From Anaeramoeba flamelloides (Eukaryota > Metamonada > Anaeramoebidae), in the NCBI GenBank assembly GCA_027625915.1, contig JANTQA010000012.1, positions 4,858,501 through 4,922,500 on the forward strand: 64,000 nt of DNA. The letters run 5' to 3'. Of this stretch, positions 48,151-58,400 are shown one piece after another. Both the position numbers and the translations under genes were made by a program. Position 1 is the first letter of the stretch; each line of letters begins with the position of its first letter. The notes below the pieces were generated by a model. The model had not been told where the DNA came from. It ran no database searches and saw nothing but the letters and a program-made list of their open reading frames with translations.

Positions 48151-48761
48151 TAGTTTATTTTCGGAATAGATATTTTTTTAAAAAAGTCTGATCCATTTTT
48201 CTCATCATTGAAAAGTTCAAAATCCAACATATTTTCTAAATTATTTCAAAAAAAAAAATAATTTCTCTGAAGAAGATAGAAATATTATTATCAATGAACG
48301 AAGTCTATAAAAATAAACACTAGAAATAAAACCAGTTTTTTTTTTTTTTTGGAATAACCCAGTAAAAAAATTCTTGTATTCCAAAAAAAAATATACAATG
48401 ATTTTTTTTAAACATGTCAAAAAATATATAATTTCTTTATTTGAGACAGATTAAGTAATTTTTATTTTTTAGTTAAACAAAAAAAACTGGGAAAAATCTC
48501 TCAAACGCATAAATGAAAAAAAACACCAGATTAATTTTTTTAAAAATCTGGAAAATTCAACTTATAACATAAAGAAATTTTTTTAATTTTTTTATTTCTC
48601 AATAATAATTAAACCATTAATCCTTATAATTTCAGTGATTAATAATAATCCAAAGATTAATACAATCAATTCACTTTATAATTATTTAGAATTTTTTTAA
48701 CTGTTTTTAAACAAACAAAATTAATTCGAATTATTAATTAGAATAACCATACATTCACACG

Positions 48762-48815
<54 letters not shown>

Positions 48816-49290
48816 TACATACATATATATATATATATTCAGATGACTAATTTTAATAATAAAAGTTTCTTTTTTATACTTTTAAGAATTGGAAAAGAAT
48901 TTTACTCTATCTTTGAAATTTCAAAAAAATTATTAAATATTTAAGTATAAAATAAATGATCAATTTTTTCTGATATCCAGGGATTCAATATTTGATATAT
49001 TTTTCTTATATTTTTACAATACTATTCGATTTTTGATGCTGTTTTTTTTAGAAAATAGCTAAAATTGGGTTAAACCGATTTCGGTAAAAATAAAAATTTT
49101 TAGAAAATTTCTTCTTTTTTTCAAATTCAAAAACTCAAACAAAATAGAGATCCGATCTTTTTTACAGAAAATAAATTTGGGGAAAAGGAATTCTTTTTAA
49201 AAATGAGGACCCAAATCTCAATAGCTGAGAAATGAATTTGTTATCAAGTTTAATTCAACCCTTACGTAAAAAAGTGCCCTATTATATGTG
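48150..49290 (+). repeat. Truncated copy of the 5929-7152 element body
   Basis: Aligns in the same orientation with about 6030-7130 (AAAATCTGGAAAATTCAACT, ATAAAATAAATGATC, TCAATATTTGAT). It lacks both TTAAGGGACTAG ends. It includes a CA/TA microsatellite that the other copy does not have. Confidence 0.65.
48752..48836 (+). repeat. Compound microsatellite (CA)n-(CATA)n-(TA)n
   Basis: About 40 bases of CA repeats (with CCCA variants at the start) run into CATA units and then TA repeats. It lies inside the 48150-49290 repeat copy. Confidence 0.95.
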
Positions 49291-50491
49291 AGAAAAAACA
49301 ATAAATTCTTTTTTTTTTTTTGGTTAAGGTAGATGCTTTTCATTCCCTATATTTACCCTCTTTCCAAATTTTTATTTGAAATACAAAAAATTAATTCTTT
49401 TTAGAATGATAATTAATTTCCCAAATTTTAAAAAAGAGTTTGTTTATCAAGTTTATGTGTACCTTTGAGAAAATATGTACTCAGTTACCTTTGAGATTTA
49501 TAGAAATAAGAATTATGAATAATGTAAACACTTAGAATCTATTTTGATCAGAAAATACTACATTTTTAACTAACAACATATTGGTTGTCTTCAAAGAATA
49601 TTATGCCAAGAGAACGATTTAAAATTTCAAATTGATGTTTTTTTTTTATGTAAAAGGTAATTTTATTTACCAAATTCGAAATTTATCTTGCAAAGATTTT
49701 AAAAATTAAAATCCCTTTCTGTGACTTGTATCCAAATAATTCTCCAGTAATCTAGAATATATTACAGTGTACTGATAAGCACTAAAACAATCAAGAAAGA
49801 CCCCATAGTAATAAGAAATTAATCATTGTAAATTTAATTGTTTAGTCCGATCATTACAAACTGTTTTTTTTTTGGCAAATAATTGTTTTTCTACAAATTC
49901 CTCTACAATCTCAAAAATTTGCAATCTTTTGACTTTCCTGGAATATAAATCTTGGATATCATTTTTATAGTTAAGGTATAGTATTTCGCGGTCTATAGAG
50001 TCTAAAATCTGAGTGTTCTTTCAGTATTTTGGAAAATTATTATCTATTTATCCTAATTCCCAAAATAAAAATTTTTTCAAGAATTCCAAGTCTTCGATTT
50101 AGAATGTAAATTAAAAAAGTTTTTCAGAAAAAAACACACACTTCAACACCCCATACACTAATGACGTGACAAATATTTTTTTTTCAAGATCTAGAAATCT
50201 AGAAAAATAAATTTGCATTATTTTTCAAGAAAAAATTTTCCAAATATTTTACAATCCTTTTTTTTAAAGTAAAGAAATCAACCCAATCAACTGAAGAATT
50301 AGATACCATTTTATTTATTTTACTCTGTTAAAAGGGATTTTAATTTCTTTCTAAAGGTTGAAATAGTCATTTTTTCATTTTTCACTTTTTTTGTAAAAAC
50401 AAAAAAAAAAATCTTTTTTATTTTACGAAACATTTTGCAATTATCGAAAAATACAAAAAAAACATAAAGTGGAAAAGTTTGGAGTCTAAAA
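49291..50491. other. 5' flank of the KICS2-like gene
   Basis: AT-rich with no exon recognised. The last 100 bases before the ATG are A-rich. Confidence 0.4.
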
Positions 50492-53107
50492 ATGGAATTA
50501 GCAAAACCGTTTCCATCTTTACCAATGATCAGAACAAATCCAGTCAATTATCTTGAAAAAAACAAAAAACAAAACACCCAAGACGAGGCAAGATATACTT
50601 ATAACGATTTTCATTCTGGGATACGTTTAATCTTAGTTTCCGTTTCGTGTTTAAACTTTAAATTGGCAAGAGAACAATTAACAACTTTATGTTGCATGGG
50701 TAACAGCAATGAGAATCTACGAACATTTTCTCGAAAAATGATGAAATTTTTAATTTTATTGACAACAATCGAAGAGCAGTACTACTTTGGGCAAATTATT
50801 GCAAACCAAGGATATTTCAAAAAAAGACCATCTTTTTTCCAAATGTTAGAAAAAAAACAAAAACAGTTTTCTGTGCAAAACAATAATCTATTTGGGCCAA
50901 ATAACAAACAAAAAAAAAATAAAAGGGGTATTGTTCGATCAAGACAAGCAATAAAAATTGATTTAAAAGTAAAGTATTTAAAATTAAAACGAAAGACAAT
51001 CAAATTATCGGAATTAGTTGAGGATCTATTAGACCAATTCCAAAGGGCACTACAAACACAAAATCAAAAAGATAAACAACAACGAAAAACAAAACACCAA
51101 CAAACAAAAAAGAAACAGCGGCAACAACAACAAAAAACACAACAACAACAGCAACAACAACAAAAAAAACAACAGCAACAATACAAAAAAAACAATTCCC
51201 ATTTAAAAACAACAAAGGAAAAAGAAGGGTTGCCTAATTTAACAAAATCTGATTTCAATAATTACAAAAAGATCTTCAATTTTGGTTCTGATGAGAATTT
51301 AATCAAATACTTTACCAAGTTATTGCAATTTTTAAAAGATCTTGTGAATGTTTACCACATAAGACTTGAAATGTTAACCTTTTATAAAAAAATCATCAAA
51401 TTGAATAATAATCCAAATTCCATTACTAATATCAACTATGACACAATCTTGAATTTATTATCTTGCATTAAACTCAAATTTTTAAAAGACGCAAAAAAGA
51501 AAAATATTATTTTTAGATTTGAAAAGAATATTACTTTTGAAATAAATATTTTACTGGATTTATTTTATGTACAACATGCATTTCAAAATTTTTCACTTGT
51601 TAATTCTTTATTTAAAATGTATAATATTAAACTCAATATTAGCAAGTGGAAGAAATTCCTATCCGATCAAAAATTATATTTAAAAGTAATTGAAAAATCA
51701 AAAATCAAAAATGGCAATTCGATTACAAAACTGAATTCTAATAAGAACATCGGCACCACCACCACCACCACCACCACCACCACCACTACTACTACTACTA
51801 CTACTCCCACAAACACCGACAATAACGGCGAGGATAAAAAACAAAACCAAAATTCTCCAAACCAAAAAATAAATCAAAATTCCAAAAAACAAAAACAAAA
51901 ACAAAATTCTAAAAAATTGAAAAATAGAGACAAACAAAAACAAAGTTTACTACAATCTCAAAATATAACCAAATTTTGGGGATTAAATAACTCAACATTT
52001 GAATCAAATTCCGGATTGGTCACATTAATTGATTGTTTTACAGATTTTTATGAACTATTAATTAATAAAATTTCATTATATTATTCTAATCAATTGAGGA
52101 AACATCATTTACTCGCGAAATTTAATAAATTTCATTTTGTTGAAAAACAAATAAATAGAATTGATTTACTTTTAATAATCAACCAATTCCTAACAAAGAA
52201 GGGCGCGCATTGTATTGCCTTATTTGCAAACGACATTAATGAGGAATGCGCTTCAAAATTAAATCCACCTTCTGGATATAACATCGAAAAAAGTTATAAT
52301 GAGTTACAAAAAAAAAAAAATAAATCAAAATTAATTCTTGATACTTCTGATACTGAGAGTGAATCTGATTATTATGACGAATCTGATTTTTGTATCGGCT
52401 TGCCGAAAAATGAGAACAATAACAACAACTCTGATAATGATACCAACACCAATACCAACACCAACACCAACACCAATACTGAGATTGACGATGAAGAAAA
52501 CGATAAAAGAAATGACAGTAAATGCGAAGAAGATAATGACTATGTAAGCAAAAATAATAACAGCAACAGTCACAATACTAATGATAATAATAACGCAAAG
52601 CAAAAGATAGATCAAAAAAACACCAATACCCTCTATTATAAAGACAATTTTCAAAAAAATAAAGAAATCAAATTAAATCTAATATCCTCAGATGAAGAAA
52701 TACCAAATTTAAGTGTCAAAAGCAAAGTTCATCAGAAAATCAAAATAAGTTTTGAACAACAAAATAATAAAAAAAAAAATGGACAAATTTTATTAGGACT
52801 GAGAAAATACCCGTGCATTTTTTCTTATCCATCCAGCTCAAGGCCAAGCGGCAGTGATTACCCAAATCTCGTTTCTTTGATTGTCGATTCCACTCTAAAA
52901 TTACGAACAGGAAGAATTGTTTATTTTTATGATCGTAAAATACAGATCACCTATTTCCTCTTACAGATTGAACCGCAAATTGTTTTAGTCATCACATTTA
53001 AACAGAAAAAGAAAAGAAGCAAAGACAAACAAATTATTACATTTATGCAGAAGCTTAGAGACAAATTAAGATGTTTAATGATTTTCAAAAAATATTTGAA
53101 AATATAA
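50492..53107 (+). CDS. KICS2: KICSTOR complex subunit 2 (KICS2/C12orf66-like), intronless
   Basis: Single frame of 871 residues; animal KICS2 is about 445. The last hundred residues decide the call: YPCIFSYP (from ~772), DYPNLVSLIVDST, GRIVYFYDRKIQITYFLLQI, EPQIVLVITF and a basic KKKRSKDKQIITFM segment follow, in order and spacing, the KICS2 C-terminus ([59 protein letters not shown]). Upstream, FLILLTTIEEQYYFG, YHIRLEMLTFYKKI, INKISLYYSNQLRKH and INQFLTKKGAHCIALF fit the helical core. Extra length comes from low-complexity insertions: Gln-rich (~190-240), a Thr run coded by ACC/ACT (~421-437) and Asn/Asp/Thr repeats (~640-700). In animals KICSTOR holds GATOR1 on lysosomes and restrains TORC1 under starvation. 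A role in TORC1 control is inferred, not shown. Confidence 0.85.
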   Translation: MELAKPFPSLPMIRTNPVNYLEKNKKQNTQDEARYTYNDFHSGIRLILVSVSCLNFKLAREQLTTLCCMGNSNENLRTFSRKMMKFLILLTTIEEQYYFGQIIANQGYFKKRPSFFQMLEKKQKQFSVQNNNLFGPNNKQKKNKRGIVRSRQAIKIDLKVKYLKLKRKTIKLSELVEDLLDQFQRALQTQNQKDKQQRKTKHQQTKKKQRQQQQKTQQQQQQQQKKQQQQYKKNNSHLKTTKEKEGLPNLTKSDFNNYKKIFNFGSDENLIKYFTKLLQFLKDLVNVYHIRLEMLTFYKKIIKLNNNPNSITNINYDTILNLLSCIKLKFLKDAKKKNIIFRFEKNITFEINILLDLFYVQHAFQNFSLVNSLFKMYNIKLNISKWKKFLSDQKLYLKVIEKSKIKNGNSITKLNSNKNIGTTTTTTTTTTTTTTTTTPTNTDNNGEDKKQNQNSPNQKINQNSKKQKQKQNSKKLKNRDKQKQSLLQSQNITKFWGLNNSTFESNSGLVTLIDCFTDFYELLINKISLYYSNQLRKHHLLAKFNKFHFVEKQINRIDLLLIINQFLTKKGAHCIALFANDINEECASKLNPPSGYNIEKSYNELQKKKNKSKLILDTSDTESESDYYDESDFCIGLPKNENNNNNSDNDTNTNTNTNTNTNTEIDDEENDKRNDSKCEEDNDYVSKNNNSNSHNTNDNNNAKQKIDQKNTNTLYYKDNFQKNKEIKLNLISSDEEIPNLSVKSKVHQKIKISFEQQNNKKKNGQILLGLRKYPCIFSYPSSSRPSGSDYPNLVSLIVDSTLKLRTGRIVYFYDRKIQITYFLLQIEPQIVLVITFKQKKKRSKDKQIITFMQKLRDKLRCLMIFKKYLKI

Positions 53108-53744
53108 ACAATAGACTATTATAGATTTATACACACACACCTCTCCTTTTTTTTAAATCTTGATTTTTATTTTTGTAAAATTAAAATATTAACATTTCTT
53201 TTAGATTTTGAAATTTATAAATATTTTATTTCAAGACAATTTTAAAGAAATATATTAAAATCTTGATAAAATAAAATTGAAATTTTAGAAATTCAAAAGA
53301 TTTATTCATTTTTTCTTTCCACCTTTCATCTCCTTTCCTTTCCTTTTCCTTTTCTTTTTTCTTTTTTTCTTTTTTTCTTTTTCATTTTTCTCATTTCTTT
53401 ATAGATATTAAGTTTGAAAAAAAAAAATCAAATTGTAAGATTGATGAATATTTTAATAAAGTTATTTGGTTTGCTTCAGACGAGTACAAATGCATATATG
53501 AAATCATTGAAATTTTCCAGAATTCAAAGGAATTTCAAAAAAAAATTATGGTGTAACCAAATTCTTTTAGATTCAGAATAACTAAAAAAATTTTTTTTTA
53601 ATTCTTGTTTTTTATTTTTGAGGGAAATCTATTGATTTTCTAATCAAAAACAAAAATAATAAAAAAAAAAAAAAAAAACAGCTCTAAGAGGATATATCAA
53701 CCACCCGATTCAAAATCCATAATAAAAAAAAAAAATTTTACTAT
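53108..53744. other. 3' flank of the KICS2-like gene
   Basis: Contains a CCTTTTC/CTTTTTC pyrimidine tract at about 53330-53390 and no gene. Confidence 0.45.
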
Positions 53745-54195
53745 TAAATTTGTAAATTATCAATTTTTTACATATGTGCAAAAATAATTTGTTAATTTTT
53801 CATGATTTTTTAATAAAGTTGTGATTTTTTCATTAACTATGATACTTTTTTGGTATACTCTCAAGAGTAACAGAAGTTGACAATATATTTAATGTTTTCA
53901 GCAACAATCAATTCCATTCTATCAACGATTGAGATGTTTGTGTTTGTTTGATTTTCAAAAAAGTATTTTTGATTTTCAATCTATTTTTCTACTCCATACC
54001 GCTTTCTTTCATTTTTAAATGTTCTAGAATTTCATTTAAAACATTGGGTATATTGTCAAGTTTCCTGAACCTTGTGTGCGTGTCAGAAAAGTATCATAAT
54101 TAATGAAAAAAGCACAATTTAATCAAAAAAAACATGAAAAATTAACAAATTATGTTTGCACAGATGTAAAAAATTGATATTTTACAAATTAAAAA
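53745..54195. repeat. 450-bp inverted repeat with ~150-bp arms
   Basis: Left arm about 53745-53905 and right arm about 54035-54195 pair with few mismatches (TATCAATTTTTTACAT, AATTTGTTAATTTTTCATG, AACTATGATACTTTT and their inverses). MITE-like in size. A related single arm is visible near 34855-34915. Confidence 0.7.
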
Positions 54196-55156
54196 AAAAG
54201 AATTTCCAAACCTTAACAATGGTTTATAACAATTTTTGAAATCAGAATGTTTTATTGTTTTATTTTACTGAACTTTTAAGGAAAAAAGGCAAAATAGAAG
54301 ATTTTTCGTTAATAATACATATCTTTTAAAACACATTAGATAGTTTCAATTTTCTTTAGGTTTATTGGTATTTTCAAATCTATTTTTTTCAACTTGACCT
54401 CTAAAAAAAAAAATAGACTATTAAAACAAAAGAAAATAAGAAAAAAAATGAAGTAAAATTATCCCAAAATAAGTAAAAGAAAAAAAAAAATAGAAAAAAT
54501 GATTTTAATCTAAAAATAAAAATTTATTTTGATAAGAATAATATATAAAACCCCACAAAACCAAGTTCCAATAATATTATATATTTCTTGTATTTTTGTA
54601 AATTAAATCAAGAAAAAATGGAAAAATAATTATTTTTTCAGACACAATTATATAGGTTATTCTCGATCAAAGATCTTTGTTAGTCTATACTCTAATAATT
54701 TATAGTAATAATACAATTTTTAATTTTTTGATTTTTGAAAATTATTTTAGTTGCTTGAAAATGTCTCTAATTTTCAAAAATGGATTGGAAAAAGGAATTT
54801 TTGAAAACGGGTTTTCCCTATGATTTTTATTAACTGGTTATCAATTTTTTTCAAAATTGCAAATCTGAAGACATTGTAATTAATATAACTTAACTGTTTT
54901 TGATGGTGAGAGGAGAAAAAAAATAACTTTGAAAATGTATTTTAATCTTGAAAGTTTCAATTTTTTTAGTTGAGTTAGTAAATTTCAAAAATATTCTTTC
55001 AAAATTTGAAATTTTTATCTTGTTAATAAAGATTAAAAATAAAAATAAAAATAAAAAGAATTTTTTTTTTTAATTTTCAAATTTTCGTTTTGTTATTTAA
55101 CTGTAGTAACTTAATTCCAAGTATACAATAAGTCACGCTATCTGATTCGGGATTTT

Positions 55157-55230
55157 AAATTATCCAATATATTTTTCAGTATGTGCAATATTAAAACATT
55201 ACCCATCAAGAAAAATATATTGGATAATTT
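55157..55230. repeat. Perfect 21-bp inverted repeat, 32-base loop
   Basis: AAATTATCCAATATATTTTT plus C at 55157-55177 is exactly mirrored at 55210-55230. It lies about 270 bases past the 3' end of the GPR137-like gene. Confidence 0.8.
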
Positions 55231-55392
55231 TTTCATCCTCATTCAAATAACAACAGCTATTCAGTATTTTTGAAAAATAGCTTATTTTCAAATTATAAAC
55301 AAATAGTCAAATAAAACGCATAAAAAAAAAAATAAAAAATAAAAAATAAAAAATCATATCTAAATATTCCTATTCAATAAATTAAAAGAGAC

Positions 55393-55393
<1 letters not shown>

Positions 55394-55426
<33 letters not shown>

Positions 55427-55427
55427 G
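55394..55427. repeat. (TTA)n microsatellite
   Basis: About eleven TTA units lie just downstream of the GPR137-like gene. Confidence 0.95.
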
Positions 55428-55497
55428 ATTTATTACAAATAACAAATGGAATCAGATGAAAATTAAAGGTTATTGGTAAAATTTGTTCATTAATTAA

Positions 55498-58400
55498 TTA
55501 ATCATATTCGTCATAACTTGAAGTGTTTAATATTGGATCAAATTCAGAGTTATTAATTGATTTCACCTTTGTAAAATTTTTGTTTACAAATAATAGGAGA
55601 AATAAAAGGGTAGGAAGAACTTCACAAAAATGTCCAATGAGCAGAGAACCTATTCTAACCCTGTTTGACATACCCTTAGTGGGATCCTCAGATTGAGCAA
55701 ATTGCTTAAATGTAAAAAATATACACTCGGCAAAAATGATCAATAAAATAAATCCATCAACTAATAAAATAATATAAAATCTTTTCATCATTCTGACAAG
55801 TTCTGATTCTTTATTTAATTTTTTTCTTAAAAATGTTTTGGAAATATTGAAAGCAAAGATAAATGCAATTACTGAAAGAGAAAATGTAAAAACTCCCAGA
55901 ATTAGATTATATAACCCCATTATTTTTAATTGAACATTTTCTTTTGATTCATCTTCACACGCAATTGTAAAACCCATGATTACAAAAAAAAAACACCCGA
56001 TGCCAATCCATTGCAATGCTTCTGATTTATTGATTTGGCTTTGGCTTTGATTTTGTATTGATTCAAAGGAGGTTAGTTGTGCTTTTAATCGATATCTATT
56101 AATTTGTTTGTTTATTGTTTTTATATTTAATATAATTTTTAATATTATTTTTATATTTAATTAATGATATGAAATTATTTTGATTTTGTTCAAGAATTTT
56201 CTTATCAAAAATCTCAATCAAAATTCAATAATAAGGTTAATTGTTGTTTTTACCGACAAATCTGGAAAGTTTACCTTCTGAAAAAAGCAATTTTTTGTAA
56301 AAAAAAAAAAATTATTTAATTATTTACTATTTGTATCAAAATAAAGTGAACAAAATTTTCATTCAGCTTTCCAAAAAGATTTATAAAATCAATATTATTT
56401 TTCAAATTTTTAATAATCTTAAAAGAACCTTAAGGGAGTAGTCATTTTTGAAAATAAAATGAAATCTTGTCAAAAACTTGAAATTTTTTTTTTTTGTAAT
56501 TTGTGTTTTAGGCTGATGAAATGGATGAGTTAGCCTCATTTAAACAATTTATTGATTTGAGTCTCTTTTTTGAAATTCAAAATTTGCATGTTTCCAATAT
56601 AAAACGAAAAAAAGTAACCTATTATTTTGTTTAAGAATTAAGTTAGTTCATGAAAATGGGAAAACATATTTTTCGTTTTATATTGGAAAGTATTGATTTC
56701 GAAAACAAATTTTTTATTTGGTTTCTTTTTCTTTGATTAATATTTCAATTCAAATCTTAACCATTAAAACTATTCGTGGTTTAGGTGATTCAATAAATGA
56801 ATATTCGGTCGAAACTTAACCCCAGTTTATCAATTAAATTGAGATCTATTATGCAAAAAAATTTTTTTCTTTAAGGTTTTGAAAAAGTTGTTATCTGGTT
56901 TCAAAAAATGAAAAAAAATTGCAAAAAAATTTTCAAATTTGAAAAATTTTTTTAATAAATTGTTTGGTCTTATTCACAAGAATCCTTATAAACAATTCAA
57001 ATCATTTTTGGCAGAAAAAAAATGATTTTGAATTTTGAGGATAAAATTAACTAATTCCCAAATATCTTCAAGAAAATTTTATTTTGAAAAATCGAATTTC
57101 ATCTTAAAACAAAAACAAAATTTCTGGGTAAAATTTTTTAAATGACCACAAAACTTTGATTATTATAACTACTCTTCTTAAAAAAATACAATTATTTTTT
57201 TAATCCGTTGAATATATCATTTTTTTGGTTAACCAAAAGTTTTATCTCAAAAAACAAAAAAAATCTTTATATTTATATTACTGGTAACAAAGAAATGTTA
57301 TAGTATAATAATGATCAAAAGTGCAATAAACGGGGTAAAAACTAGATAAATTGTGAGAAAAAAAAAGAATTTAATAGTTTTCTTTTTCGGAAAAAATGGA
57401 AAAAAAAAATTGATCTCACTAAACTAATACACTTTTATGGCTTTCTTAGTCGATCAGAATTTTTTGACACTTGGTATCTACAAAATTTGTAAGTAGAGAA
57501 TACCACCAATAACATATTTTAAAATTTTGCCTTGTTGTCGTAGAAGACTAGTCCCTTAAATTATTAATTTCCCTTTTAGAATTGGGAACTTTGATAATTT
57601 ATTTTAATTCTTGGCATGTGATTTTTTAGGGAAAGCCAAATGAAAATTTTTATCTTTTTATTTTGATATTAACAGTATTTTATTATTTAAGGGAGGGGTC
57701 GTTAATTCTTCTTGTTTATCGTTAAGTTTTTTTTTTTTAATTAGAGAAATAAAAAGAAAATTTAATAAATTTTCTTGATATTTTTGGAAAATCTAAAGGT
57801 GATTTTCCAGAATTCAAAAGAATAAAGTGAAATTAAAGATTTTACTCACTTCCTTTTAAATTTTGAAAAGCTAAAGGCGATTTTGTTGAGGTTTTTTGTT
57901 TTATTTGTTAAGTGTTCTAGGTTTTTTTGAGTTTTCTATTTATTTGTGAAGTGTTCTAGGTTTTTTTGAGGTTTTCTATTTTATTTCTGAAGTGTTCTAG
58001 GTTTTTTTTACTTTAGAAATAAACCGAAAATTTATTAAAATTTTCGGTTTATTTCTAAAGTAAAAAAAAACCTAACGAAAATCTATCAATTTTCCAAATA
58101 AACAGAAAACTCAAGAAAACCTAATGGTGTTTTTTTTTACTTTTTGGAATAAACCGAAAATTTCAATAAAAGCTAGAACACTTCAGAAATAAAATAGGAA
58201 ACCTCAAAAAAATTAGAACACTTAACAAATAAATAGAAAACTCAAAAAAACCTAACGAAAATCTGTTGATTTTCCGAATAAACAGAAAACAGAAGAAAAC
58301 CTAATCATTTTAGCAAAAAAGTTCAACACCATTTTTAATTGGTAGCCTCACTAGAACCTGAAAATTTAAAGTAAGATTTGCTAATAATAGAAAATAAATA

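Noticed and set aside
51000-51943. Minus-strand frames rich in Val, Cys or Gly inside the KICS2-like gene
   Set aside because: They are the complement of the Gln (CAA/CAG) and Thr (ACC/ACT) tracts of the plus-strand gene.
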